A stretch of DNA of 57,684 nt from Dehalococcoidia bacterium (GTDB taxonomy: Bacteria > Chloroflexota > Dehalococcoidia > Lucifugimonadales > Australimonadaceae). Location: NCBI GenBank assembly GCA_021296055.1, contig JAGWBE010000001.1:1-57684 (forward strand). Direction: 5' to 3'. The position numbers and the translations under genes are program-made. Shown piece after piece: positions 16,935 to 25,540 of this stretch. Position 1 is the first letter of the stretch. Each line of letters begins with the position of its first letter. The notes beneath the pieces are model-generated. The model did no database searches, had not been told where the DNA came from, and saw nothing but the letters and a program-made list of their open reading frames with translations.

Positions 16935-16953
16935 GGGGGGGGGGGGGGGGGGG
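16935..16953 (+). repeat. G19 homopolymer between convergent livM and livK
   Basis: Nineteen consecutive G residues, followed by C and five more G, between the livM stop (16928) and the convergent binding-protein stop (16980). It could fold as a G-quadruplex or be partly a sequencing artefact. Confidence 0.8.
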
Positions 16954-16979
16954 CGGGGGCGCGGATTCGTGCGGCAGCA

Positions 16980-18227
16980 CTAGGGCAGTTCGAACCTGCC
17001 GGTGGATTGGATCTGGCCGTCGAGGACGGTCCAAATCTCGATGGCGCCGGTGACGTCGCCGTTCTCGTCGAACTCGATCTCGCCGCCGACGCCGTTGTAG
17101 TTGATGTCGTCGCCGTCGGCGATGAGCTGGAGCGCCCTGGCGAGTTCGTCGCGGCCGGGGCCGATGACCTCGCCGGGGGCGTTGGCTACGGCGCGGAGCG
17201 AGTCGCGGATCTTGGCGGAGTCGGTGTTCGTGCCCGCGTGGGCGGCGGCGAGCGCCATCAGCACTGCCGCGTCGTAGTGCTCGCCCATAAAGGGGTGGGA
17301 GGGCGGGAAGCCGTAGTTCTCGACGTAGGAGTCCGTGAAGGCGGACTTCTGCGGCGTGTCGGGGCCGCCCTGAGCGGTGCCGAGAGTTCCGTCCAACGCC
17401 TCCCATGCGTCGATGCCGTCAATCCATTCGGAACCCTTGACGCCGTCGACGAAGAGGAAGGTGTCGGCGTAGCCGCCTTCGAGCGCCTCGCGGACGTAGA
17501 CCTGCGCGTGGCCGGTGTAGCTCATGGCGGCAAGGGCGTCGGGGTTGCCTTCGGTGGCGCGGGTGAGTTCGGAAGCGTAGGTGGGCTGCGCGTCCTCGTG
17601 CGGGACGGAGGCGGTCACCGTGCCGCCGAGCGCCTCGAACGACGCGGTGAACTGGGCCGCGAGGCCCTCGCCGTAGGCGTTGTTGATGTAGAGGATGCCG
17701 ACGGTGTTGTAGCCCTGCTCGCGGGCGACGCGCGCCAGCACCACGCCCTGGGAGGCGTCCGACGGCGTGGTGCGGAAGAGGAAGTCGTTGTCGTCGAGCA
17801 CGGTGATGCTGGGTGCGGTGGACGCGCCGGAGATGAGCAGCACGCCCTGCGGGATGGTCACCGCCTGCGCTGCGGCGATAGTTACGCCGCTGGACAGAGC
17901 GCCGACGATGCCGACGGCGCCCTCCACGTCCACCAACGCGCGGGCGGCGTCGACGCCCATAGTGGGGTTGACGCCAGTGTCGCGGCTGACGACACGCATA
18001 GGTTGGCCGTTGATTCCGCCGGCATCGTTCACGTGGTCCGCCGCTAGCTGCACGGAGTTGCGCAGCGGCTGGCCGAACTCGGAGAGGGCGCCAGTGAAGG
18101 CGTTCAGGTTGCCGACGATGAGAGGCTGGTCTTCCTCGTCGCCGCCGCCGCAAGAGAGGGTGACGGCGGCGATAAGCGCCAAGGCGACGGCCAAGGCTGC
18201 GGCGGCTAGTCGGGAGCGACGGCGCAT
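16980..18227 (-). CDS. Branched-chain amino-acid ABC transporter lipoprotein binding protein (LivK type)
   Basis: A 415-residue type-I periplasmic-binding-fold protein. MRRRSRLAAAALAVAL begins a lipoprotein signal ending AVTLSC, with lipidated Cys26. The mature start PLIVGNLNAFTGALSEFGQP and the segment NDAGGINGQPMRVVSRDTG are standard for LivK/amide-binding proteins, as is ISGASTAPSITVLDDNDFLF before the hinge. I chose the ATG at 18227 because AGGAGA precedes it; an in-frame start at 18296 would place a hydrophilic tail before the signal peptide. It probably feeds the LivGFHM transporter encoded convergently, although urea or amide ligands are also possible for this family. Confidence 0.88.
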   Translation of the reverse strand: MRRRSRLAAAALAVALALIAAVTLSCGGGDEEDQPLIVGNLNAFTGALSEFGQPLRNSVQLAADHVNDAGGINGQPMRVVSRDTGVNPTMGVDAARALVDVEGAVGIVGALSSGVTIAAAQAVTIPQGVLLISGASTAPSITVLDDNDFLFRTTPSDASQGVVLARVAREQGYNTVGILYINNAYGEGLAAQFTASFEALGGTVTASVPHEDAQPTYASELTRATEGNPDALAAMSYTGHAQVYVREALEGGYADTFLFVDGVKGSEWIDGIDAWEALDGTLGTAQGGPDTPQKSAFTDSYVENYGFPPSHPFMGEHYDAAVLMALAAAHAGTNTDSAKIRDSLRAVANAPGEVIGPGRDELARALQLIADGDDINYNGVGGEIEFDENGDVTGAIEIWTVLDGQIQSTGRFELP

Positions 18228-18278
18228 ACGTTTCTCCTGTCGGCGGACGGCGCGAGGCTTGTCCGCGCTGATATCGCG

Positions 18279-18284
18279 ATTATA
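18279..18284 (-). promoter_or_regulatory. Perfect TATAAT -10 box upstream of the LivK-type gene
   Basis: TATAAT on the minus strand, 52 bases before the chosen ATG. No good -35 box sits at 16-18 bases, so the promoter assignment rests on the -10 alone. Confidence 0.3.
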
Positions 18285-18460
18285 CATAGCGGGCAAGGCG
18301 CGCCCGGCACGTTGTTTCGGCTAAAACCGCGCAGAGCGTCCCATTGTGTCCCATCGTGTCCGATTTACGGCGGAAGGGCGCAGAGGTTTTTCGGACGGGA
18401 ATCGTCCGATTCGCGCCTGCAATCGGACACTTTGGAGGGGGAGGACGCGACGCGGCGGCG

Positions 18461-18490
18461 CCCTTCGAGTTCGCTCAGGGCGAACGGGAG
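18461..18490. repeat. Family C repeat, copy 2
   Basis: CCCTTCGAGTTCGCTCAGGG followed by CGAACGGGAG. It has the consensus form of the family, with one change. Confidence 0.65.
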
Positions 18491-18572
18491 AGGCGGGGAA
18501 GCGGGCGGGAGCGGGCGCGGGTTCATCAGGGGAATTGTAGCAGGCGGGCGGTGTTTGCGAAACGGGCGGATG

Positions 18573-19922
18573 TCATAGCGGCGACGGGGTGTGCGCCCTT
18601 CGACTGGCCTCAGGGCGAGTGGGGGAAGGCGTTAGGGTGAATGGGGGGCCGGGTCGGGTTGGGGGCGGCGAGGTTGGGCGGGCAGCGAGGGCGACCATGA
18701 CGGCGGCCGTCCAGAAGGCGATGACGTAAGCGCCGGTGGCGTCGAAGACCGCGCCGGCGAAGGGCGCGCCCAGCGCCTGCGCTATGACGATGCCGGGCAC
18801 GATGTAGCCGCGGATGGCGCCGATGTGAGCGCGTCCGAAGTAGGTGGGCCAGATGTGGACTTGCACAACGGCGTTCGTCCCCTGCCCTATCCCCAAGGCG
18901 ATGGCGCTGACGAAGAGCACCCACGGCGCGTCGAGCAGGATGGTCGCGGCGATGCCGCCGACGGCGATGAGCATGGCGTAGGCACCGACGAAGCGCACGT
19001 GGAAGCGCTCCACGAGGAATCCCGCCGAGAGGATGCCGACGAAGAAGAAGCCCGCGTCGAGGGAGAAGGATGACGCAATGAGGCTGCGGTCGTAGCCTCG
19101 GTCTTCCCAGAAGGCGAAGCGGTGGACCTGGAGGCCGCCCATGGCGAAGGAGATGAGCACGTATGCTGCGAGGATCTGCCACAGGCGCACGGTGCGCAGC
19201 GCTTGGCGCTCCGTCCACGACACCTCGTCGTCCGCGGCCTGGGCCGCGCGGGGCGCGCCGGGTTCGGCGGCGGGCGCGTCCTCGGGCGGCGGATCGCCGT
19301 CGGGACGCAGGCCCACGTCCTCCGGCTGGCGCTTGATGACGAACCACGTGATGGGGACGACTAGCGCGATGACGAAGATTCCGGACGCGACCCACGCGGC
19401 GCGCCAGCCGAAGGCGTCGATGAGTTGCTGGTGGACGATGACGAAGGTCATGCCGCCGATGCCGAACCCGGCGGTTACGAAGGAGGTGGCGCGTCCGCGT
19501 TGGCGCACGAACCACTTCTGCACCGGCACGGAGGTCAGCAGGTTGCCGGGCATGGTGATGCCACTGAGGCCGACGAGGACGAACAGGACGAGGAACTGCC
19601 AAGCGTTCTGCACCCACCCCAGGCCGATGAGGGCCATGCCCGCCAACCCGGCGGCGGCGGTGATGAGCGCGCGACTGCCGTAGCGGTCGATGAGCCTGCC
19701 GACGAGGAGCGACGCCAGGCCGGTGGCGAGGCGCCGCCCGGCGAGCACCCAACTGATGAGGCCGCGGGAGATGTTGAGGTCTTCGCTCATCGGCTTGAGG
19801 AAGACGGCGAAGGAGAAGATGGCCGTCGCCTCGACCGCGAAGTTGGTGAGGAACAACGAGCCGACAATCCACCAGCCGTAGAAGATGGGGGAGCGTTTCT
19901 TGCGCGGGCGGGCGGTGCTCAT
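18573..19922 (-). CDS. MFS transporter (monocarboxylate/oxalate-formate antiporter-like)
   Basis: A 449-residue major facilitator protein with about twelve membrane segments. The N-terminus FYGWWIVGSLFLTNFAVEAT and the loop LVGRLIDRYGSRALITAAAG (motif A, DRYGSR) place it in the MFS family that includes monocarboxylate and oxalate/formate carriers. A long hydrophilic loop (about residues 205-245, rich in Pro/Ala/Glu) separates the halves. The ATG at 19922 is where homology begins. The last 30 residues (Pro/Thr/Arg-rich) are translated from a family C repeat (18596-18625), so the original stop may have been lost. The substrate cannot be predicted. It is divergent from the next MFS gene. Confidence 0.8.
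   Translation of the reverse strand: MSTARPRKKRSPIFYGWWIVGSLFLTNFAVEATAIFSFAVFLKPMSEDLNISRGLISWVLAGRRLATGLASLLVGRLIDRYGSRALITAAAGLAGMALIGLGWVQNAWQFLVLFVLVGLSGITMPGNLLTSVPVQKWFVRQRGRATSFVTAGFGIGGMTFVIVHQQLIDAFGWRAAWVASGIFVIALVVPITWFVIKRQPEDVGLRPDGDPPPEDAPAAEPGAPRAAQAADDEVSWTERQALRTVRLWQILAAYVLISFAMGGLQVHRFAFWEDRGYDRSLIASSFSLDAGFFFVGILSAGFLVERFHVRFVGAYAMLIAVGGIAATILLDAPWVLFVSAIALGIGQGTNAVVQVHIWPTYFGRAHIGAIRGYIVPGIVIAQALGAPFAGAVFDATGAYVIAFWTAAVMVALAARPTSPPPTRPGPPFTLTPSPTRPEASRRAHTPSPL
18596..18625. repeat. Family C repeat, copy 3 (inside the end of the MFS frame)
   Basis: CCCTTCGACTGGCCTCAGGG followed by CGAGTGGGGG. It supplies part of the C-terminal tail of the MFS transporter. Confidence 0.5.
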
Positions 19923-19988
19923 TAGGGGACAAGGCGCGCGGGAGGCGCCGGAGGCGCGAGTATACTTGGGCGGGCGCTCCCCACCCCT

Positions 19989-21384
19989 ATGCAAGCAACC
20001 ATCGACCGCCGCCGCTACGCCGTCTTCGCCGTAGTGTCCGTCGCGTTGCTCATCTCCTCGATGAATCTGACGGTGGCGTTCGTGGTGCTGCCGCAGATGC
20101 AGGAAGGGCTCGGCGCGACGCTCACGTGGGTCGGGTGGACGGTTACTGCGTACCAGCTGGCGTCGGCAGTGTCGATGTCGCTGGCCGGAGGAATCGCCGA
20201 CCGCTACGGTCGGCGGCGGATATTCATCGCGGCGCTGGCGCTGTTCTGCGCGGGATCGGTTGCGGCGGCGCTGGCGCCGAACATCACCGTCCATATCCTG
20301 ATGCGGATGGCGGCGGCGCTAGGGGGCGGGGCGGTCGTGCCTATCGCGGCGGCTGTAGTGAGCCGCGAGTTCCCGCACAGCCGCGCGCGGGCCATCGGCC
20401 TCTTCACCAGCGTGCTGCCGTTGGGGTGGATCATCGGGCCGACGGTGGGCGGCCTCATCGCCGAGCACCTGACGTGGCGGGGCGCGTTCCTGCTGCCCGC
20501 GCCGATCGCCGCGGCGGCGCTGCTTGGGGCGGTGTGGGTGATGCGGGAGAGCACGGAGGGGGCGAAGGGGCGGTTGGATATCCAAGGGGCGATGCTGCTG
20601 GCGGCGGCCATCGCGTCGTTCATGCTGTCGCTGTCGCTGTTCCGCGTGGAGGGGGGAGCGGCGTGGGCGGCGGCGTGGGGATTGCTGGGGCTGAGCGTCC
20701 CGTTGGGAGCGCTGTTCTGGCGGCACGAATCACGCGCGGAGTCGCCCATCGTGGACTTGGCGCTGCTACGGATGCGGCCTTTCGCGGCGGCCAACGCCTA
20801 CAACGTGATATGGGGCGGAGTCTCCATCGGCTCGTCGGCGTTCATCCCGCTCTACGCAGCGCTAGAGTTCAATCTGGACAGCGCGCGGGCGGGGTCGGCG
20901 CTGGTGGGGTTGGAGTTGGCGCTCATCGCGGGCTCGACGCTCACGAGCATCTGGCTGCTGCACCGCCTGGGCTATAGGCCGCTGATCCTGGCGGGGGGGT
21001 TGCTGCTGGCGGCGGTGATGGTGAGCGTGGGGTTCGGATTGATACGGGCGCTGCCGTCGGCGCTGCCGCCATTCTGGGCGCTGTTCGGCGTGCTGACCAT
21101 CGGCGGCTTCGCCATGGGCATACAGGCGCCCGCGTCGAACAACGCGGGGATCGAGCTGATGCCGTCGCGCGTGTCCGTTCCGGTTCGCCGGGAGCGTCAT
21201 CACGACCACTGTCATCTTCTTCCTACTGGCGGGGTTCGAGGACGCGGCGCGCGGGGTGGAGGTCATCTACTTGGGATTGGGCGCGATTATGCTCATCGCC
21301 GCTCCGCTCGTCCTTCTGATGCCGACGGGCCGCGAGCACCGCATCGACGCGCCCGCGGAGACGGCAGGGGTGGGGGAGCGGTAG
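19989..21384 (+). CDS. MFS drug-transporter-like protein, frameshifted near 21170
   Basis: An MFS transporter of the 14-helix EmrB/QacA-like type. LADRYGRRRIFIAALALF-type motif A is present as GGIADRYGRRRIFIAALALF, and VLPLGWIIGPTVGGLIAE is motif C. The frame that starts at the ATG 19989 runs normally to about residue 395 (ELMPSR) and then turns into Arg/His/Gly-rich nonsense. The expected ending FRFAGSVITTTVIFFLLAGF and the last membrane helix continue in the +1 frame from about 21178 to a TAG at 21384. The residues usually found between MPSR and FRFAGS are missing, which suggests a small deletion rather than a single-base error. It may be a pseudogene, or an assembly fault. In the original frame translation would continue to 21470. 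Confidence 0.75.
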
Positions 21385-21421
21385 GGCGAGCGGGACGCGA
21401 AGGGCAGCCGCCCGCCCGCCG

Positions 21422-22559
21422 CTACCCGCCCAGCTCCTGGGCCAGGCGTTCGGCCACCAGCGTCTCTTGACCGGGGGCGAGGCCGAAGACGTGCACGTCC
21501 ATCCAGTCCTCGCCGGGGCGGACGCGCGTCCAGATGGGCGGCTCGCCCGTCGACCACCTCGGGCAGCGACACGCCCGTAACCGATGTGTCGGCGCGGATG
21601 CGCACGCCGAACGCGTTGTGGCCGACGACGTTGTCGATGAGCGCCGCGCCCACACCCGGCAGCCTCGCGACGCGGTCGAGGATGGCGCGGGAGCGCTGCT
21701 CGTCGTCCGCCAGCCTGTCTTCGTGGTTGAGCGACATCCAACGCTTCACCGCCGCGACGGCGCCCAGCACCTCCTGTCGGTCCACCTTCTGCGGGCGCCC
21801 GACGCCGCGCACGCGCCGTCCTTCGTAGCTGGAGAAGGTTTGCAGCGACAGCTTGCGGATCATCTCCTCCGTGCCCAACGCGAGGCCGGTGGATTGCGGC
21901 GCGCCGATGTACTTGGTCGCCACGCACTGGAACGCCGCGCCCATCCGCACGTACTTGCCGATGTTCTCCAGCGGGTATATCTGCCCCGCCGCGTCCACCG
22001 TCACGGGCACGCCCGCCTCACCCGCCACACGAATCACTTCCTCCAACGGCAGCGCCGCAGGGTCGGGCAGCTCCTCTTGGACGAGGCAATGGACGGCGGC
22101 GGTCTTGGGGCCGATGGCGCGGGCGAGGTCGTCCGCCGTCGCGCCGTCGGGCGAGCCGAACTCGACCAGCCGCGCCCCGGCCAACTCCAAGCAGCGGTCG
22201 TACCAGTAGCGCCCCCGGCGCTGGATGAGGATCTCGTCCTTCATCCCCGCCGTGTTGGGCAGCTGTTGGATCTTGTCGTCGTCGTCGCCGGCCATCAGCG
22301 CGGCGGTCGCCAGCGTCAGGGCGGAACCCGCGCCTGAGGTCACATAGGCGGCGGGCACGCCGGTCAGCCCCGCGATGAACGCGCCCGCCCGCTCCTGGAG
22401 CTCCGTCATCGGCACGTAGGCCGACTCGGCGGCGTCCATCGCCTCCTTCACCTCCGGCGGCGGCGTCGAGCCGCCGAGCAGCGTCAGGCTGCCGACGGCG
22501 TTGACGACGGGCTTCGCGCCCAACTCTTCGTACAGGCCGGTAGGGTCGAGGTCGGTCAC
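21422..22559 (-). CDS. SelA/DgaE-like PLP-dependent enzyme, frameshifted near 21550
   Basis: A PLP-dependent protein of the L-seryl-tRNA(Sec) selenium transferase/D-glucosaminate-6-phosphate ammonia-lyase superfamily. LGAKPVVNAVGSLTLLGGST is the family N-terminus. DAAGQIYPLENI (about residues 189-200) and ATKYIGAPQSTGLALG place the probable PLP lysine at Lys216. The GTG start at 22559 has GGGAG upstream. After VSLPEVVDG the frame breaks; the proper ending TGEPPIWTRVRPGEDWMDVH to AERLAQELGG lies in another frame, stopping at 21422. A few residues between VVDG and TGEPP seem lost, consistent with a deletion between short repeats. The enzyme is probably a lyase of sugar or amino acids, not true SelA, since no selB or tRNA-Sec is seen. 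Confidence 0.7.
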
Positions 22560-22735
22560 GGCGCAGGCTCCCTGGGCAAAAGGCCCGGCCTGATTGTCGC
22601 AGAGTTTGGCGCGCTTTGCCTGCTAGACTGCGCATGGGCGCGCTGGCCGCCGCGCGCGGCGCTCTTGTGCTGCGGCCGCGGCGCGCCGCGCGGATTCTGC
22701 GCCAAACGCAAAAGCACACCCCCGGAGGCAGCGCT

Positions 22736-23605
22736 ATGAGGCCAAGCGAACGCTTCGACTACTCCCCGATGCGCGGACGCCCGCCGCTTCGGTTGCCCGG
22801 CGGCGCGCGCGTCGCCGTCATCTCCGTCGTCAACATCGAGCATTGGGACGACGACCGCCCGATGCCCCGCGCCATCATTCCTCCGCACAGCGGTGCGCCG
22901 CCCGTCCCCGACGTGCCCAACTGGGCGTGGCACGAATACGGGATGCGCGTGGGAGTGTGGCGGCTGATGGAGCTGTTCGAGCGCCGCGCCGTCCCCGTAA
23001 CTTGCGCGCTCAACGCCTCCGTCTGCCTCGCTTACCCCGAGCTCGCCCGCGCCATCCGCGACGCCGACTGGGAGTTCATGGGCCACGGTTTCACGCAGAT
23101 AGCCGCCCCCGCCGTAGAGGACGAGCGCGCGGTGGTCGCAAAGACCGTCGAGACCATCCGTGGATTCACCGGCGCCAGCCCGCGCGGCTGGCTAGGCCCC
23201 GGCCTCGGCGAGACGGCGCACACGCCCGAGCTGCTGGTCGAGCACGGCGTCGAGTACGTTTGCGACTGGGTGGCCGACGATCAACCCTTCCGGATGCGCA
23301 CTGCCGCCGGGCCGCTCGTTTCCGTGCCCTACTCCGTCGAGCTGAACGACATCCCGATGATGCTCGTTCAGCATCACGACGCGGCGGAGATGTTGCGCCG
23401 CGTCAGAGACCAGTTCGACCGCCTCCACCAGGAGGGCGCGGAGTCGGCGCGCGTGATGACCATCGCGCTCCACCCCTACGTCAGCGGCGTGCCGCACCGC
23501 ATCCGCTACCTCGAAGAGGCCTACGACTACATGGCCGCGCGCGAAGGCGTCCTCTTCTGGAAGGCCGAGCAAGTCCTAGACTGGTGGCGCGAGGCGCAAG
23601 GGTAG
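22736..23605 (+). CDS. Polysaccharide deacetylase family protein (allantoinase PuuE-like)
   Basis: A 289-residue NodB-fold protein. VAVISVVNIEHWDDD near residue 25 replaces the usual first catalytic D-D motif. WEFMGHGFTQ (about 111-120) resembles the EF-GHG motif of PuuE/allantoinase-type deacetylases. FTGASPRGWLGPGLGETAHT matches their RGW-GP-L-ET block, and MTIALHPYVSGVPHRI supplies the later His. Compared with peptidoglycan deacetylases the metal triad looks modified, as in the allantoinase branch. GGAGG lies upstream of the ATG at 22736. It sits next to the SelA-like gene but is divergent from it. The substrate is probably a small cyclic or acylated amide. Confidence 0.75.
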   Translation: MRPSERFDYSPMRGRPPLRLPGGARVAVISVVNIEHWDDDRPMPRAIIPPHSGAPPVPDVPNWAWHEYGMRVGVWRLMELFERRAVPVTCALNASVCLAYPELARAIRDADWEFMGHGFTQIAAPAVEDERAVVAKTVETIRGFTGASPRGWLGPGLGETAHTPELLVEHGVEYVCDWVADDQPFRMRTAAGPLVSVPYSVELNDIPMMLVQHHDAAEMLRRVRDQFDRLHQEGAESARVMTIALHPYVSGVPHRIRYLEEAYDYMAAREGVLFWKAEQVLDWWREAQG

Positions 23606-23918
23606 GGAGCGGCGGCGCGCAGGCCCTCCGTGATACCTGCCCGCGCTCCGTCATTCGGACATCCCCCTATCGCCAGTCCGGCTTTCGGAGAGTGTTGCGT
23701 AACTATTCCACTGCCCCCCACCCTTCCAAAAGATAGAAGAGGTTCTTGTGGGGGGATACTCCCACGCCCCCAGCCGAGGAGCTGGCCTCCCTTCGGCGCT
23801 CCCTGCGTGAAGAGACGCGGATTACGCAACTATCTCCCTTGATGGCGACCTGTTGCCGTGAGGGGGCGCATTCCCCTAGCATAGAGCGCGCTGCGGACTT
23901 ACCCCAGGAGGGCGATCG
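23606..23918. other. Gene-free interval holding MITE-like copy 2
   Basis: The 313 bases between the deacetylase and the unknown protein gene are mostly occupied by the element at 23694-23830. Nothing else is recognised except a good ribosome site (AGGAGG) just before 23919. Confidence 0.5.
23694..23830. repeat. Family B MITE-like element, copy 2
   Basis: A 137-base element with perfect 9-base terminal inverted repeats GTTGCGTAA (23694-23702) and TTACGCAAC (23822-23830). Its interior aligns with the copy at 13122-13257 throughout (GGGGGATACTCCCACGCCCC core, GCGTGAAGAG near the right end). A single unpaired end GTTGCGTAA is also seen at 41578-41586. Confidence 0.7.
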
Positions 23919-24653
23919 ATGGCCGACGTGACGGCGGAACAGGTGTGGGCTACGGTGGACAGCGTGCTCGGCAAGAGCGCCGACATGCTCGCCATCGACA
24001 GCGCCTTCAGCTTCGCGCTCCACGAGCGCGGCTTCGTCGAGAGCGTCGAGCGCCTGCGCCGGAACCTCTTCAACGCGCCTGAGCCGCCCTACGCCGCCGA
24101 CGCCGAGGGCCGCGCGGCGCGCGGACGCTGGATACAGAACTTCGACTGGCACCTCAAGGCGATTCCGCCCGCCCAGTACGAGGAGCGCCGCTCCCAGTAC
24201 TACGGTGAACTCAAGCGCCTCAGCGAGGAGTACAACCTCCCCCGTTGGACCGTCGACCACTACATCTTCTTCGGCAGCGCCCCCCAACTTTCCCCCCTCC
24301 GCGTCATCGTCCGCGAGGGCGCCGACACCGACGCCGCCATCGAGATCCGCGTCCTCTCCTCCGCCGTCACCGGCGAGGACGTCAAGCGCTTCTACGACGG
24401 CCTGCGCGAACGCGAGACTCTGCCCGCGCTCGCCTATGACCGCCCGTTGGACGGCAGCGCGCCCGACCTGGTGCGCACATGGGCCGTCCACGTGCTGACG
24501 AACCACGGCCCGATGAGCGTAGAGGAGGCGCAGCAGGCGTGGAACGAGCGCTATCCCGCGCACGCCGCCTCCGCCGTTGAACAGGAGCCCGCCTTCCGCC
24601 GCGTCCTCCGCCGCATCCAAGGCATCACCTGGGGCGCGAATCGGGGAGCGTAA
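23919..24653 (+). CDS. Hypothetical protein, 244 residues
   Basis: I do not recognise the family. The protein is soluble, with no signal peptide or membrane segment. It is mostly helical by eye, with Trp/Tyr/Arg-rich central segments (WIQNFDWHLKAIPP, residues about 70-83; YNLPRWTVDHYIFFGS, about 106-121), a short beta-like patch LRVIVREGADTDAAIEIRVL, and a C-terminal region with VHVLTNHGPMSVEEAQQAWN. The start is well supported by AGGAGG 8 bases upstream of the ATG. It follows the MITE-like element and is convergent with the D-glutamate-cyclase-like gene, only 15 bases away. Confidence 0.65.
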   Translation: MADVTAEQVWATVDSVLGKSADMLAIDSAFSFALHERGFVESVERLRRNLFNAPEPPYAADAEGRAARGRWIQNFDWHLKAIPPAQYEERRSQYYGELKRLSEEYNLPRWTVDHYIFFGSAPQLSPLRVIVREGADTDAAIEIRVLSSAVTGEDVKRFYDGLRERETLPALAYDRPLDGSAPDLVRTWAVHVLTNHGPMSVEEAQQAWNERYPAHAASAVEQEPAFRRVLRRIQGITWGANRGA

Positions 24654-24668
24654 AGCAGGGCACCGCGC

Positions 24669-25538
24669 CTAGCGGATGCCCTCCGCCGCCAGCGTGTCGT
24701 GGAGGATCTGGAGCGTCTCGCTGTTCTCGTCTAGGGGGAAGCCGTCGACGGAGGCGATGGGCTTGCCGCTGGAGCCGTCCACGCCGCCGAGGTCTACGCA
24801 CGTCCGCACCCACTGCGCCTCCCGCTCGACGCTTGGCAGCAGGTTGCGTCCGGCGAGCTTAGAGAGGGAGGCGACGAGGCCGTAGCCGCCCCAGTTGGAG
24901 ACGCTGCTGATGACGAGGCGGCTGCACGCGGTCGCCGACGGGTCGTCGGGCAGCGCCTCCACGCCGCGAATCTGCTCGGCCAAGACGGCCATGCCTATCT
25001 CGTTGCCGCCGTCGCCGACGCCGACGCTGTCCTCCACCAGGTCGAAGATGGGGTCCACCTTGGCGGTGTAGGCGGAGATGTCGAGAGAGCGCATATTGCG
25101 GTAGAGGCCTTGCGTGGTGATGCTGCACCGCTCGATGGCGACGGCGACGGCGGGACGGACGCGCTCCACCAGTTGCGCGGCGAAGGCGCGGCTCTGCTCC
25201 ATATCGGCGATGGGGAACTCCACCACCTCGGCGTGGGGGGCGAGACCGCGCATAATGGCACCGCCGTGGACATCGGTTACGTAGACGACCTGGCGTCCGA
25301 GCGCCTCCAGCGCCTCGCCGATGGCGGCGGCGCCGGGCGGGCCGTCCGTCTCCACTGCGCCGCCGGAGAGGATGTAGAAGCCGGTTACGACAAGCGCGGG
25401 ACCTGTGCGGTGGTAGAGGAAGCGGGCCGCGTCGTCGCAGAAGTCGGGGCGCAGATGGGGGCGCAGCGCGTGCATGCTGCGCGCGTCGCGCCGCAGGATG
25501 ATGTCCTCGATGGTCTGGGCGGCGGCTTGGCCGGTCAT
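24669..25538 (-). CDS. DUF4392 protein, D-glutamate cyclase C-terminal-domain-like
   Basis: A 289-residue protein matching the DUF4392 family (C-terminal part of the mammalian D-glutamate cyclase). Visible hallmarks are LVVTGFYILSGGAVETDGPP followed by GAAAIGEAL (about residues 48-77), AIERCS (about 133-138), VGDGGNEIGMAVL (about 172-184) and the C-terminal DGFPLDENSETLQILHDTL. The GDGGNEIGMG-type motif is typical. The ATG at 25538 is two bases after the stop of the upstream racemase-like gene, so they form a two-gene operon. The other half of the mammalian fusion (DUF1445) is encoded separately at 28490. Activity on D-glutamate/5-oxo-D-proline is inference from the fusion. Confidence 0.8.
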   Translation of the reverse strand: MTGQAAAQTIEDIILRRDARSMHALRPHLRPDFCDDAARFLYHRTGPALVVTGFYILSGGAVETDGPPGAAAIGEALEALGRQVVYVTDVHGGAIMRGLAPHAEVVEFPIADMEQSRAFAAQLVERVRPAVAVAIERCSITTQGLYRNMRSLDISAYTAKVDPIFDLVEDSVGVGDGGNEIGMAVLAEQIRGVEALPDDPSATACSRLVISSVSNWGGYGLVASLSKLAGRNLLPSVEREAQWVRTCVDLGGVDGSSGKPIASVDGFPLDENSETLQILHDTLAAEGIR

Positions 25539-25540
25539 CG

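Larger units (their letters stand above)
18228..18572. other. Gene-free interval with two family C repeats
   Basis: Between the LivK-type gene and the MFS gene. It holds the -10 box above and the first of two family C repeats (18461-18490; the second, 18596-18625, lies inside the end of the MFS frame). No supported gene. Confidence 0.5.

Noticed and set aside
21422..22559. True selenocysteine synthase (selA)
   Set aside because: No selB, selD or tRNA-Sec nearby, and the sequence is nearer the sugar/amino-acid lyase side of the superfamily.
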